A stretch of 64,000 bases of DNA, taken from Gigaspora margarita (lineage: Eukaryota; Glomeromycota; Glomeromycetes; Diversisporales; Gigasporaceae). The DNA is taken from the NCBI GenBank assembly GCA_009809945.1, contig WTPW01000611.1, forward strand, positions 24,280 through 88,279, written 5' to 3'. The notes beneath the pieces are model-generated. The model searched no databases, was not told the DNA's origin, and worked only from the letters and a program-made list of their open reading frames with translations. The position numbers were made by a program, and so were the translations under genes. Shown piece by piece: positions 34,763-45,570 of this stretch (position 1 is the stretch's first letter; every line of letters starts with the position of its first letter).

Positions 34763-35295
34763 TAATTTTGAGTTTGTGTACTTTAACATTATTGATTGGT
34801 TATAACTAGAAAATGTAATCATAGTGTAAGAAAATAATACGACAATTATTTTACATATTGATGTATTAATAATGATAGCAGATTACAAATCTAATATAAA
34901 TATGCTTACTGATTTTTCTATATCTTGTTTAAACATTTTTGATTGGTCATATCCAAAAAATGTGACCAAACATAGGAAAGCTAACAGAAATACATAGGTA
35001 ATTATATCATTTTTTATTATTATATTATTTAATTTTGAGTCCATGCACTTTAATATTCTTGATTGGTCATAACAAAAAAACATGATCATAGTATGGGAAA
35101 ATAATACACTAATTATTTTACATATTGATGCATTAATAATAACGGCAGATTACAAATCTAATATAAATATGCTTACTGATTTTATTTATATCTTGTTTAA
35201 ACGTTCTTGATTGGTTATATCCAAAAAATGTGACCAAATATGAGAAAGCTAACAGAAATACGTAGGTAATTATATTATTTTTATTATTATATTTG
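34763..35295. repeat. Tandem duplication of a ~268-bp unit
   Basis: The segment from AATTTTGAGTTTGTGTACTT (34763) is repeated from AATTTTGAGTCCATGCACTT (35031). Shared internal strings include GCAGATTACAAATCTAATAT and AAAATGTGACCAAA. The copies differ by scattered substitutions. Confidence 0.75.
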
Positions 35296-35600
35296 AGTAA
35301 TTATATCATTTGAAATGCTTTGCTATTTTTAATTTGCTAAACTGTAATTAGGCTATGAGAAACTTTGAAATAAGATAATCAGTTACTTATAAAACTGTAA
35401 TTATTGCAACATTTGATTATTTGCAAATGTTATAATAGATTCGTAATTTGTCTATTATTATGAATTAATGATCAGTTGTCTCAATTATTTTCTTAAAAAA
35501 TCAACTTTCATTTGTTATGTACACTTTGTATTTTTCAGATTTAGAAAATTGCTTCCATTCTTATATGTACTTCATATTTTTGAAATTAGATTAACTAAGA
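35296..35600. other. AT-rich spacer
   Basis: No gene or element end was recognised. Confidence 0.4.
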
Positions 35601-36815
35601 TATGAATAATGAACGTATAATAGTAGAAACATAATAGTTAGTAGTATGATAGTATTTTTTTCTTTTTTTTTATACAATACTACCTTTTCACGCAATAATG
35701 AACATAGTATGATAGTAGAAGCATGATGGTTTGGAATTAGCAAGATAGTTAGTAGCACAGTAGTATCTTTTTTTATATACAATACTAATGTTTCTTTTTT
35801 CTTTAGAACAAAACGTAGCGTAATAACAAACATAGCATGATAATAAAAGTAAGCTAGTTCAGAGCATTAGTAACATAGTAATTATTTTATTTTATTTTTT
35901 TTTGTATATATATATATAGTACTAACATTTCTTTTTTTCCTTTAGAACTGAATGTAGCAAATAATGTATATACGATAGTAAAAACATGATAGTTTGGGAT
36001 GTAGCAAGATACTTAGTAACACAGTAGTATTATTTTTTCTTTAACGCTTCTGTTTTTATTTAGAATAGAATGTAACATGATAATAAATGTACAATAGTAG
36101 AAGAATAATAGTTTAGGACATAGCAAAATAGTTAGTAACATAATCTTTTTTTTGATACAATACTAACATTTCGCACAATAATTAATATAGCATGATAGTA
36201 GGAACATGATACTTTGGGATATAACAAGATAGTTAGTAGCACAGTAGTATTTTTTTATTTTTATTTTTTTTTTATATAGTACTAATATTTCTTTTTTCTT
36301 TAGAACAGAACATAGCATGATAGTAGATAGTAGAGGCATGATAGTTTGGTATGTTAGTAACATGGTAATTTTTTTTATATACAGTACTAACACTTTTTTT
36401 TTCTTTAGAATGAATAGAACATAGCATGATAATAAATGTACGATAGTAGAGGCATGATAGTTCGGGATGTAGCAAGATAGTTAGTAGTATGGTAATATTT
36501 TTTTACTGTAATGTAGTACTAACAAGTATGATAGTTCAGAATGTAGCAAAATAGTTAGTAGCATAGTAGTTAGTATGGAACATGCATGATAGTTGAGATG
36601 TTAGTAATACAATAGTATTTTTTTTTTTTTGATACAGTACTAACATTTCGCATGATAATGAATGTAGCATGATAGCAAAAGCATGAAAGTTCAGGACAAA
36701 GCAAGATAGTTAGTAGCACAGTGGTTAGTATAGAGCATACATAATAATATGGGGCATAGTATAATAGTTAGTATAGGATTTAGCATGATAATTGGAACAT
36801 AGCAAAATTTTAAAA
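35600..36815. repeat. Degenerate tandem array with repeated splice-acceptor-like blocks
   Basis: Two motifs alternate: TAGCATGATAGT(T/A)...GGATGTAGCAAGATAGTTAG, and a block TATACAGTACTAACATTTC plus T/C-run plus TTTAGAA. About eight or nine units of 110-160 bases are present. The second block has the order of a fungal intron 3' end (branch-point-like TACTAAC, pyrimidine tract, TAG). The same pair of motifs occurs once at 27395-27660. Confidence 0.6.
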
Positions 36816-37258
36816 AATGAGTTTCATTCATTATTGGCATTTTTTCTATTATTGAAAGGGCACCAGTAGTGCTTCAAAATACTTAATTAGCAATCCATAT
36901 AAGAACTATAGTATTATTATATAGTTACTATAGCGCAAATTACTATGTATTTTATATAGTGATGAAATCTTTTTTTCCTCTAAACATATAAAAATTTTAT
37001 ATAGTTGCGAATTTTAAAATTTAAATATCTTATAATCTACTTGATCAATTTTAATAATTTTATTATATTATATATAAAAACATCTTCTCTACATTTTTAC
37101 TTAGTAAGTCAAAATATATTAGCATAATAAAAAAAATATTTAGCTATAGAGGAAAAGAAGATTTCATAATATATATAAATTTAATAGTACTTTGCGCATA
37201 TAGAATTCTATCCTTCTTAGGTAAATTGGCAATTAAAATATATTTAATTCTATATAAT
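36816..37258. other. AT-rich DNA, nothing recognised
   Basis: No gene or bounded element was found here. Confidence 0.4.
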
Positions 37259-37274
37259 ATAATATATTGCTAAT

Positions 37275-38008
37275 TATCACAAAACGGAGTTGGAATGGGT
37301 AGACTAGCTAAGAAAACTAGGACGTATAGAGGGTCAGAGGACCCTACCAACTGAGCCGCTAGAGTCGTACTGGAGGAAAGGACACGTGTTATAGAAGCAT
37401 AAACCAAGGAAAGGGAGACTATAATAGCATCCTAAAGCTGGGCTGACCGATCCTTCCGGGCAATCAGATTGGGAGATTGGAAAGTACTAGGGAATATGCT
37501 TAGGAAGACGAAGAAATGGGGTACTGGGGTTGGTGAACTTCGCAAGGGCAGAAGTAGGTATTGGTAAGAGGACAGGAGTTACCTTGTCTTGCAAGTGTTG
37601 GTGCGAGCCATAGCGATAATTATCGAAGTGTAGATGAATATCTGTATGGGACAGGTACCACTCTACCAAGTTTTCTGTGAGGATACCTGCCTGGTGTATG
37701 GAGTCCTAAGGGCATGGAACCAGTATCTGGAACAATGTTCTAGTGATACAAGAGGGTTGGCAGGAGGGACAAGAATCAGAGGGTTTAAATAGGCAATGCC
37801 AGTATGTGGGTTGCAGGTATAGCAGCTAGTATAGAACCTTAGGGTAGCTACTTAAATAGGCACCAAAAGTTGCGGGTGTGGCTAGTTGTACTCTTGTCAT
37901 TGTAACAAATGTCGGTAGTCCCCCATGTGGGATTACCAACGGCCCTAAAATCTTGAATAAAATTTTCTAATCCCTAAACGGACACTTTGAATACAAAAAA
38001 AAAAAATA
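37275..38008 (+). mobile_element. Long SINE-like retroposon, copy 5 (5'-truncated)
   Basis: A perfect 16-bp duplication ATAATATATTGCTAAT (37259-37274, 38009-38024) flanks it. The tRNA-like head is missing; the body matches copy 3 through CTTCGCAAGGGCAGAAGTAGG-like and GGGACAGGTACCACTCTACC-like strings and the end ACCAACGGCCCTAA, followed by a short A-run. It is notably GC-richer than its surroundings. Confidence 0.85.
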
Positions 38009-38819
38009 ATAATATATTGCTAATAGATTAAATTTTGAGTATTAATTAAATTTATATAAAATACAAATATATACTATAATAGTGTATTTTTTTTGAGCAT
38101 TAAACAAGTTTACTTAGGGGTCAAAGTTATAATTTATTAGTAAAATTTTGCATGATGCTAAATTTTCTATATTTTTATTAATAAAAATATAGAAAATTCT
38201 ATATTATGCAAAATTTTACTAATAAATTATAACTTGAAGCTTTAAGTAAACTTGTTCAGCACTAAAAACTATATTATAATGGTATATAATTATTTAATTT
38301 TTCAATTTTGAAATAAAGATGGGTAAAATTAGTAAATTTTTATCAAAATGTAATATTGCTTACCTTTATTTAAAAGTTTAAAAAAAAAAATAAAAAATAT
38401 ATGCTAATATAGTGTATTTTTTGATGCTGATCATGTTTACTTAGAGCTCAAAGTTATGATTAATTAGTACAATTTTGCATTATGTGGAATTTTCTATATT
38501 TTTATTAATAAAAATATAGAAAATTCAAAATTATACAAAATTGCAATAGTGTATTATAACTTTGAGCTCTAAGTAAACTTGTTCAACAGCAAAAGATACA
38601 CTATATTAGTATATATTTGTTTGATTTTAATAAATTTTTAAATAAAGATGAGCAATATTACATTTTGATAAAAATTTATTATTTTTACTCTTTATTTCAA
38701 ATATTAAAAAATTAAATAAAATATAGTTTTTAGTGCTGAACAAGTTTACTTAGAGCTCAAAGTTATAATTAATTAGTAAAATTTTGCATGATACAAAATT
38801 ATCTATATTTTTATTAATA

Positions 38820-39132
38820 CTATATATTTTCAAAAATAAGCTACCTTTTTTGGGCCAAAAATTACATGAAAAAATGGGGTAGCTTATTTTCAAATTGTTA
38901 AATTTTTGAAAAATTGAAAAAAGTACTAATAAAAAGTTGTCTAAATGATATGAAATTTTTGCTATAAGTATAGTTTAGTGTCCTGAACAAGTTTACTTAA
39001 TGGCACTTTTGAGAGTTACTTAGTAAAATTTGGACTTTATATGTAGCAACTGCTAATACTTTTTTTTTGAGATTTTTAAAAAAAATCAGGAGTAGCTTAT
39101 TTTCAGAGTGGCTTATTTTTGGAAATATACAG
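38820..39132. mobile_element. Tc1/mariner-like MITE, AATAAGCTAC family, short copy F
   Basis: TA flanks (38818-38819, 39133-39134) surround ends CTATATATTTTCAAAAATAAG and GGAAATATACAG. The copy is internally deleted relative to A and B (313 bp). Confidence 0.75.
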
Positions 39133-39463
39133 TAAAAATATAAAAAATTCAGCATCATGAAAATTTTACTAATAAATTATAACTTAGGGCCCTAATTAAA
39201 TTTGTTTAGCACTAAATGCTATATTATAATTATTTAACTTTTTTAATTTTTAAAATAAAGATGAGTAAAATTAGTAAATTTTCATCAAAAATGCTTTTTT
39301 GTTCTTTTCTATTTAAAAAATCAAGAAAATTAAAAGAATGTATACCAAAATGATGTATTTTTTAGAGTTAAACAAGTTTACTTAGAGCTTAAATTTATTA
39401 TTTATTAGTAAATATTGCATAATTTTATATTTTTATTAATAAAAAATAAATAATTCTGTATTA

Positions 39464-39683
39464 CCGTATCCTATCATGAATAAGCACCCCCCCTTTTTAA
39501 AATTATAAACTCAAATAACTTAAAAACTATTTGATTAAACTTACTAAAAATTTATTTATTTAAATTATATAGATTTATAAAGTTTAAGTTAAAAAAAATT
39601 TTATTGAGTTTGATTAAATAGTTTTCAAGTTATTTTGGGTTTAAAATTTCAAAAAAGGGGTACTTATTTATGATATGATATGG
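39464..39683. mobile_element. TA-flanked palindromic MITE
   Basis: TA flanks (39462-39463, 39684-39685) surround inverted ends CCGTATCCTATCATGAATAA and TTATTTATGATATGATATGG; the arms continue through CACCCC and AACTTAAAAACTATTTGATT. Confidence 0.7.
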
Positions 39684-40017
39684 TATGCAAAATTTTACTA
39701 ATAAAATATGACTTTTGGCACTAAATAAACTATCTTAGTATGCAAAAATACATTATTTAGATATATAATTATATTTTAAATAAGTTTATTTAGAGCCCAA
39801 AATTATAATCTATTAGTAAAATTTTGATAAAATTTTTTTTAAAATCTACCAATCAGAATCGTCTTATATGGGGGAAGGGGGGTACCCCCTTGATAAAAAA
39901 ATATTATGTAATATTTGTTAGTGCCCTAAATTGATTTTTTTATATTGTATTCTTGATTGTTATACTAATTTGTTAATATAAATATCAGATTTGTATATTA
40001 TATTTTTATTATAATAG

Positions 40018-40620
40018 AAAGAAGTACTTAGAGTTGCAAAGCAACTTGTGCATAATAATCTATATTTGGCAATTAATAACAAGAAAAACTGGCTTAATCA
40101 AAAAAAATTTGTAGAGGTAACAATTTTACCTGTTTTTAAACAATGTATTAATAAAAACTTCTAATATTTAAATAGTAAAGTTGTTCAAATGCTTCAAAGC
40201 AATCACAAAAGTCTTTTATCGATAGTAAAAATTAAAGCAGATAGTGCCAAATTGAAATTAAACAAAAAACGTATTGGTAAAAATTTATATATACAAGGAG
40301 TAAGTTTTTTGTTTGTATAAAAATATGAGTTTATATATACATATTTAACTTACATTGTATTGTTTAGAAAAAAAAGAAGAGTGGATGAATTACAGCATAT
40401 GATTCACATTAAGAACCCAATTATTAGAAATTACCAACCAAGTTTATTTAATCAAAAGGAGTAGAAGGATGATCTTGCTGATGTGGTTGTTGAAACTGCA
40501 TATCATTCAGATAAATTATCTGAACAGATATCAAACTTGCAAGACAAGAACAATAAAAAAAAAAATGCTTATACAATAATGATTACAATAATTAATAAAG
40601 AAATAAAAATCATATGATTA
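40018..40620 (+). pseudogene. Two-exon gene remnant, unknown product
   Basis: A plus-strand frame reads KEVLRVAKQLVHNNLYLAIN, NWLNQKKFVEVTILPVFKQC, then after one stop VVQMLQSNHKSLLSIVKIK and KLKLNKKRIGKNLYIQG. It meets GTAAGT at 40300. A 68-bp intron ends TTGTTTAG at 40367, with TTAACTTAC as branch-point-like sequence. The next exon reads RRVDELQHMIHIKNPIIRNY and, past one stop, KDDLADVVVETAYHSDKLSE. It joins out of frame by one base in a run of A's. Two stops and one shift make it broken. The family was not recognised. Confidence 0.45.
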
Positions 40621-41165
40621 AAGTATATGTTCCACTATAGCAGTCTAAAAGGGTAATTTAACAGTATAGATTTTTTTTAATAAAAATAAATAATACTTGT
40701 ATCAGTTAATTTTATTTTATTTTTTTTAAATAGTACCAAAAAATCTTCTATTAGGCTAAAGAAATAGCAATAATTAACTAATCAAATAAACTCAATAGAG
40801 AATTTATTATGATTATAACTAGAAAAATCAAACATGATTATAACTAGAAAAATCAAACAAGACCTCTACTTAATTTACTTTTTTGGGTGATTTCTTTATT
40901 TCATAATAATAACAATAACAACAATAATAATAATTATAATCATTACTATTATCAAGATAATACAGTGCAGACAATCTAGTCCCAACCAATAAAATTGATG
41001 TAATTCAAATTGCTAATCCTTCTTCAAAAAAAATAGTAACCAAAAAATACTATTTTAAAATGGTAATTCAAAACAAGCTAAACACTTCCATGTTGTTAGA
41101 ATTTTTGTAAATTTATTTTAAAAAAATAATAAAGATTGAAAGTTAGAACAATTTTATAAGTAAAC
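40621..41165. other. AT-rich DNA with a short duplication and an AAT/ACA microsatellite
   Basis: The 24-base string containing GATTATAACTAGAAAAATCA is present twice in tandem at 40808-40857. A degenerate AATAATAACAATAACAACAA tract follows at about 40903-40950. Confidence 0.5.
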
Positions 41166-41335
41166 ATGAAATTTGGCCACCTTACATATACTATTAAACC
41201 AAGAAATTTGGCCGCCTTAAATATAAGAAATTTGGCCAGTTTATTTATACTATTAATTTGGCTGCCTTAAATTAAGAAATTTGGCCAGTTTATTCATAGT
41301 ATATATTAATTTGGCCACTATATATAAAAATTTGG
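41166..41335. repeat. AATTTGGCCACCTTA short repeats, left part
   Basis: AATTTGGCC(A/G)(C/G) recurs about every 35 bases, five to six times. The same repeat resumes at 42375-42495 beyond the palindrome and MITE, so the insertions probably split one array. Confidence 0.6.
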
Positions 41336-41479
41336 TACATACATATTAAACTAAAAGGCTTTTGCATTATTGTTAGATATTTAGGGAAAGTCATTCGATC
41401 TTTGTGTTTCATGTAGCTAGGGCTACATCACCAGACTGATTTATATCAAAAGATATCATCTGATTATTCAATATATAAC

Positions 41480-42055
41480 CCTACTATCGATTATAAACGA
41501 TAGTGATAGATAACGATATATAATCAAAATTTGCAAATTTTAGCTAAAATTTAAAGTTAATTTTCTCGATAACTAACAATTAGAATTAACTCAAATTTTT
41601 ATTGTAAATAGTAACGATATCAGACTATAATATACTAAAATTTTATCAAACTTGACTTGGCAGTTATTGAGTAATTGCTTGCATACGATAGTCAAATTTT
41701 TTTAAAAAAATCAACTATCATATGCAAGCAATTACTCAAGAAATACCAAGTCAAATTTGCTAAAATTTTAGTATATTATAGTCTGATATCGATACTATTT
41801 GCAGTAAAAATTTGAGTTAATTCTAATTGTTAGTTACCAAAAAAATCAGTTTTAAAATTTAGCTAAAATTTGCAAATTTTTAAACTATCGATATTAATCG
41901 AATTTTTATATTATCGATTATAAACAATTAAAATCGATATATATCGACAATCGATTATAATGATTAGTGTTAGTAATCAATTAATAACCCCTCAAATGAT
42001 TATAATCATTATAATCGATTAGTCCGATTATAATCATTACATATCACTTTAAAAA
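41480..42055. repeat. Palindrome of about 450 bp with ATCGATTATAA repeats at its ends
   Basis: The arms mirror each other about 41703 through TTGCAAATTTTAGCTAAAAT, AATTCTAATTGTTAGTTA-type and AAATTTTAGTATATTATAGT strings. Both sides carry ATCGATTATAA / TTATAATCGA repeats, giving it the layout of the hAT-like elements here, but I could not fix the ends or a duplication. Confidence 0.6.
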
Positions 42056-42090
42056 ATTTCTTGATATTATAGTAGAAGTACCAAATTTGG

Positions 42091-42373
42091 GCATCCGTTA
42101 AAGCCAGGTACCATCACGTGACTAACAGCCAATCAAATTGTAAATTTTGGTCGTCACAGATCAGCCTGACGAGACAAAAACAAAGAAAAAAAGTGAAAAA
42201 CACCAAAAATACAAGAAACGAATGTCTAAACCTGTCTCGGAGCATTAATAAAAAATGTCAAGAAGGCAATTTTACCTATAAAACATCTCTAACCCTAGTT
42301 TCCAACTAACCCTTACTCTAATTTTAATTAAATAATAAAAAATATATAAAGGTACCTGGCTTTAACGGTCCCC
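42091..42373. mobile_element. MITE with CCGTTAAAGCCAGGTACC ends, 9-bp TSD
   Basis: Inverted ends sharing CCGTTAAAGCCAGGTACC are flanked by CAAATTTGG on both sides (42082-42090, 42374-42382). The interior includes AACCCTTACTCTAA (telomere-like) and a CAGCCAATCAAATTG block. The opposite-strand relative is at 47486-47769. Confidence 0.75.
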
Positions 42374-42374
42374 C

Positions 42375-42495
42375 AAATTTGGCCATATAGAATAGAAGTA
42401 CCAAATTTGGTCATATATAATAGAAGTACCAAATTTGGCCATATATAGTAAAAATACCAAATTTGGCCGCATTATATAATTTTAAAATTTGGCTG
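42375..42495. repeat. AATTTGGCC short repeats, right part
   Basis: ACCAAATTTGGCCATATA-type units recur four to five times, continuing the array at 41166-41335. Confidence 0.6.
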
Positions 42496-43290
42496 CTAAA
42501 AACTTTTATTGGTTAGGACTAGGTTGTCTGCACTGTAGTAATAATAATACTAATGCAGATAATATATCTTCTGGCTCTAATGATATAGAAACTTTTGTTA
42601 TACATACTGACAATTCTGAATATAACAACTTTATCGAACGAACAGATCAAATTGAGCAATCAGAACAAGTTGAATGAATGGATCAAAATGAACAATTGGA
42701 ACAAGCTAAACAAACAGATCAAACTAAACAAGCAGATCAAACTGAATAATTGGAACCTGTTAAACAGAACAAAATAAACAAAAGAAAAAAGATATATATT
42801 TATGATTTGTATATTTATTAATTAAAGATTTACTGAAATCTTAAATTCTATTCTAGTCTGATGTGAAGCCCCAACTTTAAAGAATCTTTTTTCTGTGCCT
42901 TTAAATTAAAAAATACCTATTTAAGATCAACTGAACAAGTAAATCAAAATGAACAATCAGAGCCAGGTTAAACAAAACAAACTAAACAAATGAATGAAAT
43001 GAATATCTTTATAATTTGTATATTTATTAATTAAAGGTTTACTGAAACATTAAATTCTATTCTAGATTTGATATAGAGTCAACTTAAAGAATCTTTTTTT
43101 CTGTGCTTCTAAATTAATAAATACCCACTTAAAAAGCTCTAGCTCTAAAGATACTTCTCAACCTGTCAAGTTTAAAACATCAACCAGAACTACCTCAAAG
43201 TGTCAAAAGCACTTTAATGCTAAAAGTAGTAAATTTGAATATAATCATGAAGAAAAAATAAGAAAACCAATATTAATAATGTTAATAATA
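42489..43290 (+). pseudogene. Gln-rich gene remnant with an internal tandem duplication
   Basis: From about 42550 a frame reads NISSGSNDIETFVIHTDNSE and continues into imperfect six- to seven-residue repeats rich in Gln, Asp, Lys and Thr (DQTKQADQTE). A unit of about 225 bases, including TATTTATTAATTAAAG, TTTACTGAAA and TTCTATTCTAG, is present twice (about 42725-42935 and 42945-43140). After it a frame reads SKDTSQPVKFKTSTRTTSKC and QKHFNAKSSKFEYNHEEK. The SKxxKHF pattern is faintly like the start of a BED zinc finger of hAT transposases, which is only a guess. Several stops break it. Confidence 0.35.
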
Positions 43291-43439
43291 ATGTTGAGAT
43301 AGATTAATAGAAATTTAATATAATAGCTGCATTTTTTTTTTATATATTGCTACTTGTAAAACAATATAATTAATAAATTGATAAGTTTCAACAAGCTTAT
43401 ATTTTGCATAAATTGAGTAAAAATTTGAAATATATATGA

Positions 43440-43765
43440 ATATAATCAAGTATAAATCAGTTTCTATAATAATATATAAATATCTTCGATATATATATTA
43501 TTATAGAATATTAAGATATGATGTATAAATTTTCTGATATTGATATCATATATAACAATATATCATATAAATTTTGCAGACATTTTGGAAATATTGCATA
43601 AATATTAGCTAGTTTTTATATTAATATATATAGATATTTTTAATATATATATTATTATAGAATATTAAGATATGTTCTAAAAATTTCTGATATTGGTATT
43701 GTAAATAACAATATGTTATAAAATTTTGCAAAAATTTTGAAAACATTGTATAAATATTAGCTCAT
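43440..43765. repeat. Tandem duplication of a ~160-bp unit
   Basis: TATTATTATAGAATATTAAG, TATCATATAA/ATGTTATAAA and TTTGCA...ATAAATATTAGCT occur twice in the same order (about 43455-43615 and 43616-43765). Confidence 0.65.
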
Positions 43766-43780
43766 TATATATGTTATATA

Positions 43781-44232
43781 AGGACCCAAATAATCTATAT
43801 AAGGTCATATTTGAAAAATCACTAATAGAGGGCTTTTTTTAAAAAGTTTATATTTGAAAAGTAGGTATTGAATAAAAAGATTATATTTGAAAACAGCTAA
43901 TGGGCAAAAAGAAGATATTTAAAAAATGCTTATGGGGTAAGTTTTATAAATGTTATATTTGAAATGTGCTAATAAAAAAAAATAAAATATATAGGGTCTG
44001 TACATAATAGTTTTTATTATTTAGAGACCATCAGTTTAGTTTTTTTTTTTTTTTTAGAGAGCATTTGGATTGAAAATTTTTTTAAAAAAGGTACATTTTA
44101 AAAAAAGTTAAAAATTTCAAACTTGCTACCTGATATTTGAAATTTAGCTGATATACCAATTTAAAACTGCTAACCAAAAAATTTTTTACTATGATGCTCA
44201 AATATAAGCTTATATAGATTATTTGGGCTCCT
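43781..44232. mobile_element. AGGACC-family MITE
   Basis: Ends AGGACCCAAATAATCTATAT and ATATAGATTATTTGGGCTCCT are inverted; the flanks GTTATATA (43773-43780, 44233-44240) are identical. The interior has repeated ATATTTGAAAA-type strings. Confidence 0.78.
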
Positions 44233-44461
44233 GTTATATATAGCTATAAGAAAACTGATCAATATGTGCTATGCCAATAGATCACAAATATGCTCCAAAT
44301 ATTAGCTAGCTATTACATACCATATATTGAAAAGTTTTTGCAACATATTGTCACAATTTATGTAACCAATCATCTTCCCAATAGGGCACACAAATTTTAT
44401 AGTTGGACCTGTATAATATTATATAACTATATTTAAAAGCTTTTATTCTAGATAGTAGAAT

Positions 44462-44632
44462 TAGAGTTACAAGTAGTATATCTAACTAATTGATAAAAAA
44501 TAGTTACTGGTACTAGAATACAGATTTATTTTTTCAAAGTGTTGCCAATAGGATTTGGATTCTAGATCTATTACTTGAAGAGTACCAATTTAATAACTTC
44601 TTTAAGTTACTATACTTTACTTTTTTTATAAA
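44462..44632 (-). mobile_element. Long SINE-like retroposon, copy 6 (head fragment)
   Basis: On the minus strand this matches only the first 170 bases of the SINE, including the tRNA-like head (complement of GGATTTGGATTCTAGATCTA). It lacks the body and poly(A). Confidence 0.6.
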
Positions 44633-44708
44633 GCATATAATATAAAAAGTAAAAAATATATCTATATTTAAACATGTATTTTGTTATACAAATATAATCT
44701 GTACTATA

Positions 44709-45170
44709 TATATATAGGCCAATTTTTGGAATTAGTAATATTTTAATATACTATTAAATAATTTTATTACCAAAATAATCTTCTCAATGAGATGATTCTA
44801 ACAAGTTCAAAATCATTAAATTCCAATCGCAGGATTTCAAGTTTTATATAATTCATATAGATTCATTAAATTTTTAATTAATAAAACTAATTTTTAACCA
44901 ATAAAATTGTCAAAAATAATGTTCATATAACTCATTTTATTGGTAAAAACTGGTTTTTGCTAATGAAATTGGTTATATAAATATTATTTTAACCGATTTT
45001 ATTGGTTAAATTAGGGTTATTAATCAAAATTTTAATTAATCTATATAAATCTTGGGTCTTGTGATTGGATTTTAATAATTTTGGGCTTGTTAAAATTACC
45101 TTATTGAGAAGATTATTTTGGTAATAAAATTATTTAAGTTATTACTAATTCCAAAAATTGGTCCATATGA
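44709..45170. mobile_element. Palindromic element with CCAATTTTTGGAATTAG ends
   Basis: Inverted ends share CCAATTTTTGGAATTAGTAA. A TA follows on the right; the left edge is within a TA repeat, so it is approximate. The arms contain the shared module (AATCTTCTCAATGAGATGAT ... CAATCGCAGGATTTCAAG and its mirror). The ends are related to those of 31029-33105. Confidence 0.65.
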
Positions 45171-45174
45171 TAGC

Positions 45175-45570
45175 AATTAGATTACTATATTTAGAATTTA
45201 AATTTTTCAATTTTTAAATTTTTAAAATTTTCAAAATTTCAAATTTTAATTTTTAAAGAATTTTTCTAAATAAATATAAGTGTTTGTACATGGATAATAA
45301 AAGTAAGTTAATTTGCAAATCTGTATAACATGCAAATTTAACCAACTTTTTACATTAAAAAAATTAACGGTTAGAGTAAAGGTGGGTTTGGAATTGAGAT
45401 AAAAGTTTATTTTATACCAAAATTTCTCAAGGAATTTTTTTTTGTTAGAAGCCAAAAGTGGTTTTATAATCAAAATGTTGCAATATTAGTTGGTTTTTAC
45501 ATTATCTGTATTATACACCCATGTACAAATAGAAATTCTTATTTTCAAATATCAAATTTTTTAAATTTTT
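45175..45570. other. AT-rich low-complexity DNA
   Basis: Strings such as AAATTTTTCAATTTTTAAAT dominate; similar sequence continues on the far side of SINE copy 7 (46725-46790). No gene is visible. Confidence 0.45.

Larger units (their letters stand above)
38085..39850. repeat. Tandem array of four palindromic units, interrupted by two MITEs
   Basis: The unit is a hairpin whose arm runs AACAAGTTTACTTAGAGCTC, AAAGTTATAATTTATTAGTA, AAATTTTGCAT, TAGAAAATTCTATATTTTTA to a TTAATA centre. It is followed by a second, shorter palindromic spacer around TTTTTAAATAAAGATGAGCA. Units begin near 38095, 38405, 38720 and 39355. The third is opened by the MITE at 38820-39132 and the fourth by the one at 39464-39683. 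The same two-hairpin arrangement, diverged, occurs in 17495-19015. Confidence 0.75.

Noticed and set aside
35600-36815. CRISPR array
   Set aside because: Units are long and degenerate, spacing is irregular and the DNA is eukaryotic.
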